Assembly: GCA_938036405.1 (NCBI GenBank)
Contig: CALHPT010000214.1
Coordinates: 1-6,336, forward strand
Source of the DNA: an uncultured Tannerella sp.
GTDB lineage: Bacteria; Bacteroidota; Bacteroidia; Bacteroidales; Tannerellaceae
Direction of reading: 5' to 3'
Length of the DNA stretch: 6,336 nt
Shown: one piece after another, positions 6,056-6,336 of the stretch
Layout: every line of letters begins with the position of its first letter
Position numbering within the stretch: the first letter of the stretch is position 1
Notes under the pieces: model-generated
What the model saw: the letters and a program-made list of their open reading frames with translations, nothing else
Database searches by the model: none
Told to the model about the DNA's origin: nothing
Translations under genes and position numbers: made by a program

Positions 6056-6152
6056 CGATGAGGCCTCAACGCGTCGGCATGCCCCATCGACTCAGCCGAC
6101 AGCGCTTCGACGACCTTCCATGCCCCACCGTGTCGCTCGATGCCGATCCGAC
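6056..6152. repeat. G+C-rich 41-bp repeats, inverted copy of the left block
   Basis: CATGCCCCATCG (6078-6089) and CATGCCCCACCG (6119-6130) recur at 41 bp; the full units from 6081 and 6122 agree at 24 of 41 positions. In addition 6056-6122 read forward aligns without gaps to 5589-5523 read on the minus strand at 44 of 67 positions, with 27 of 34 in the first half. The two G+C-rich blocks therefore face each other across the A+T-rich array. Confidence 0.6.
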
Positions 6153-6180
6153 GACGTGAGCAGTCATCCCGAGATAAAAA

Positions 6181-6336
6181 ATGAGGGTACTACGGCCAGA
6201 ATTCTGTCGCCGATCACGTTTTTCGCAGGAAAATCCACCGACGTCCCCTCTCCGCAAAGCGTTCAGAATAAAACGGTTTGGTTGCAGGGAAACAAGTCAC
6301 CGTTTCTTTTGTGATTTTTTTAGTGTTGCAGATTTG
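6181..6336 (+). CDS. Possible 5' part of an uncharacterised small ORF running off the window
   Basis: From the ATG at 6181 a frame of 52 codons stays open to the window edge, preceded by an in-frame TAA (6175-6177) and an A-rich stretch (gataaaaa) of the kind that often precedes Bacteroidota starts. The product would be strongly basic, with three cysteines (beginning MRVLRPEFCRRSRF) and no signal peptide. I recognise no family. A 52-codon open run is not rare by chance, and no -7 box is seen upstream. It could equally be non-coding leader of a gene beyond the edge. Confidence 0.2.
   Translation, partial: MRVLRPEFCRRSRFSQENPPTSPLRKAFRIKRFGCRETSHRFFCDFFSVADL

Larger units (their letters stand above)
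5649..6068. repeat. A+T-rich array of ten 42-bp units with a conserved dyad core
   Basis: Cutting the sequence every 42 bp from 5649 gives ten units whose first ten bases follow TACAnnnTGT: 5649, 5691, 5733, 5775, 5817, 5859, 5901, 5943, 5985 and 6027. Over the ten units C at position 3 is present in 10, A at 4 in 9, G at 9 in 9, T at 8 in 8, A at 2 in 8, and T at 1 in 7. The unit boundary is usually preceded by TA. The other 32 bp vary, apart from neighbours such as 5817 and 5859 sharing GTCTAAGT. The region is about 29% G+C (5701-6040), far below the flanking genes, and contains no plausible open frame. No gap or insertion disturbs the register. Function is unknown: it could be an array of protein-binding sites on one helical face, or a decayed minisatellite. 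Confidence 0.7.

Noticed and set aside
5649..6068. CRISPR array
   Set aside because: The conserved part is only about 10 bp and degenerate, the period is 42 bp, and no cas gene is nearby; real CRISPR repeats are longer and almost identical.
5991..6314. Plus-strand frame of 107 codons at the right end
   Set aside because: It begins inside the A+T-rich array, runs through the inverted repeat block, has no family resemblance and changes composition abruptly midway.

Overview
The window looks like a chromosomal segment of a Bacteroidota bacterium, most likely from the oral Porphyromonadaceae/Tannerellaceae side of the phylum. The evidence is a DUF4834 and a DUF3256 protein (both families largely confined to Bacteroidota), a leucine-rich repeat protein ending in a type IX secretion (T9SS) sorting domain, promoter boxes of the Bacteroidota form TAnnTTTG, and start codons without strong Shine-Dalgarno sequences. 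Hand counts of a few lines give roughly 60% G+C in the genes, which would suit a G+C-rich Tannerella-like species. The genus is an inference only.

Layout, left to right. Positions 10-288 (minus) encode a small membrane-anchored DUF4834 protein. It is divergent from a water-channel aquaporin (400-1095, plus), and the shared 111-bp gap holds a candidate promoter for each. A strong hairpin terminator (1118-1157) separates the aquaporin from a convergent minus-strand group. Read leftward, that group is a DUF3256 exported protein (5456-4800), an M13 (neprilysin/PepO-type) zinc endopeptidase (4721-2679), and a secreted LRR protein with a T9SS signal (2666-1185). The last two are 12 bp apart and are probably one operon. 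All three carry N-terminal signal peptides, so this is a block of envelope or secreted proteins, plausibly for peptide breakdown and surface interaction.

The right 880 bp (5457-6336) hold no convincing complete gene but are not featureless. After the DUF3256 promoter comes a roughly 640-bp block built on a 41-42 bp period. It has three parts: G+C-rich tandem units (5519-5648), an A+T-rich centre (about 29% G+C over 5701-6040), and a second G+C-rich pair (6056-6152) that is an inverted, diverged copy of the left one. In the centre a short dyad, best seen as TTATACA-cta-TGTATAA, recurs at exactly 42-bp steps ten times in a row (5649, 5691, 5733 ... 6027). The 32 bp between cores are mostly unrelated. 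Forty-two base pairs is four turns of B-DNA, so the cores would lie on one face of the helix. This phased array is the most unusual thing in the window. Its function is unknown; an array of protein-binding sites is one reading, a decayed minisatellite or mobile-element remnant another. At the far right a 52-codon open frame (6181 onward) runs off the edge and may or may not be a gene start.
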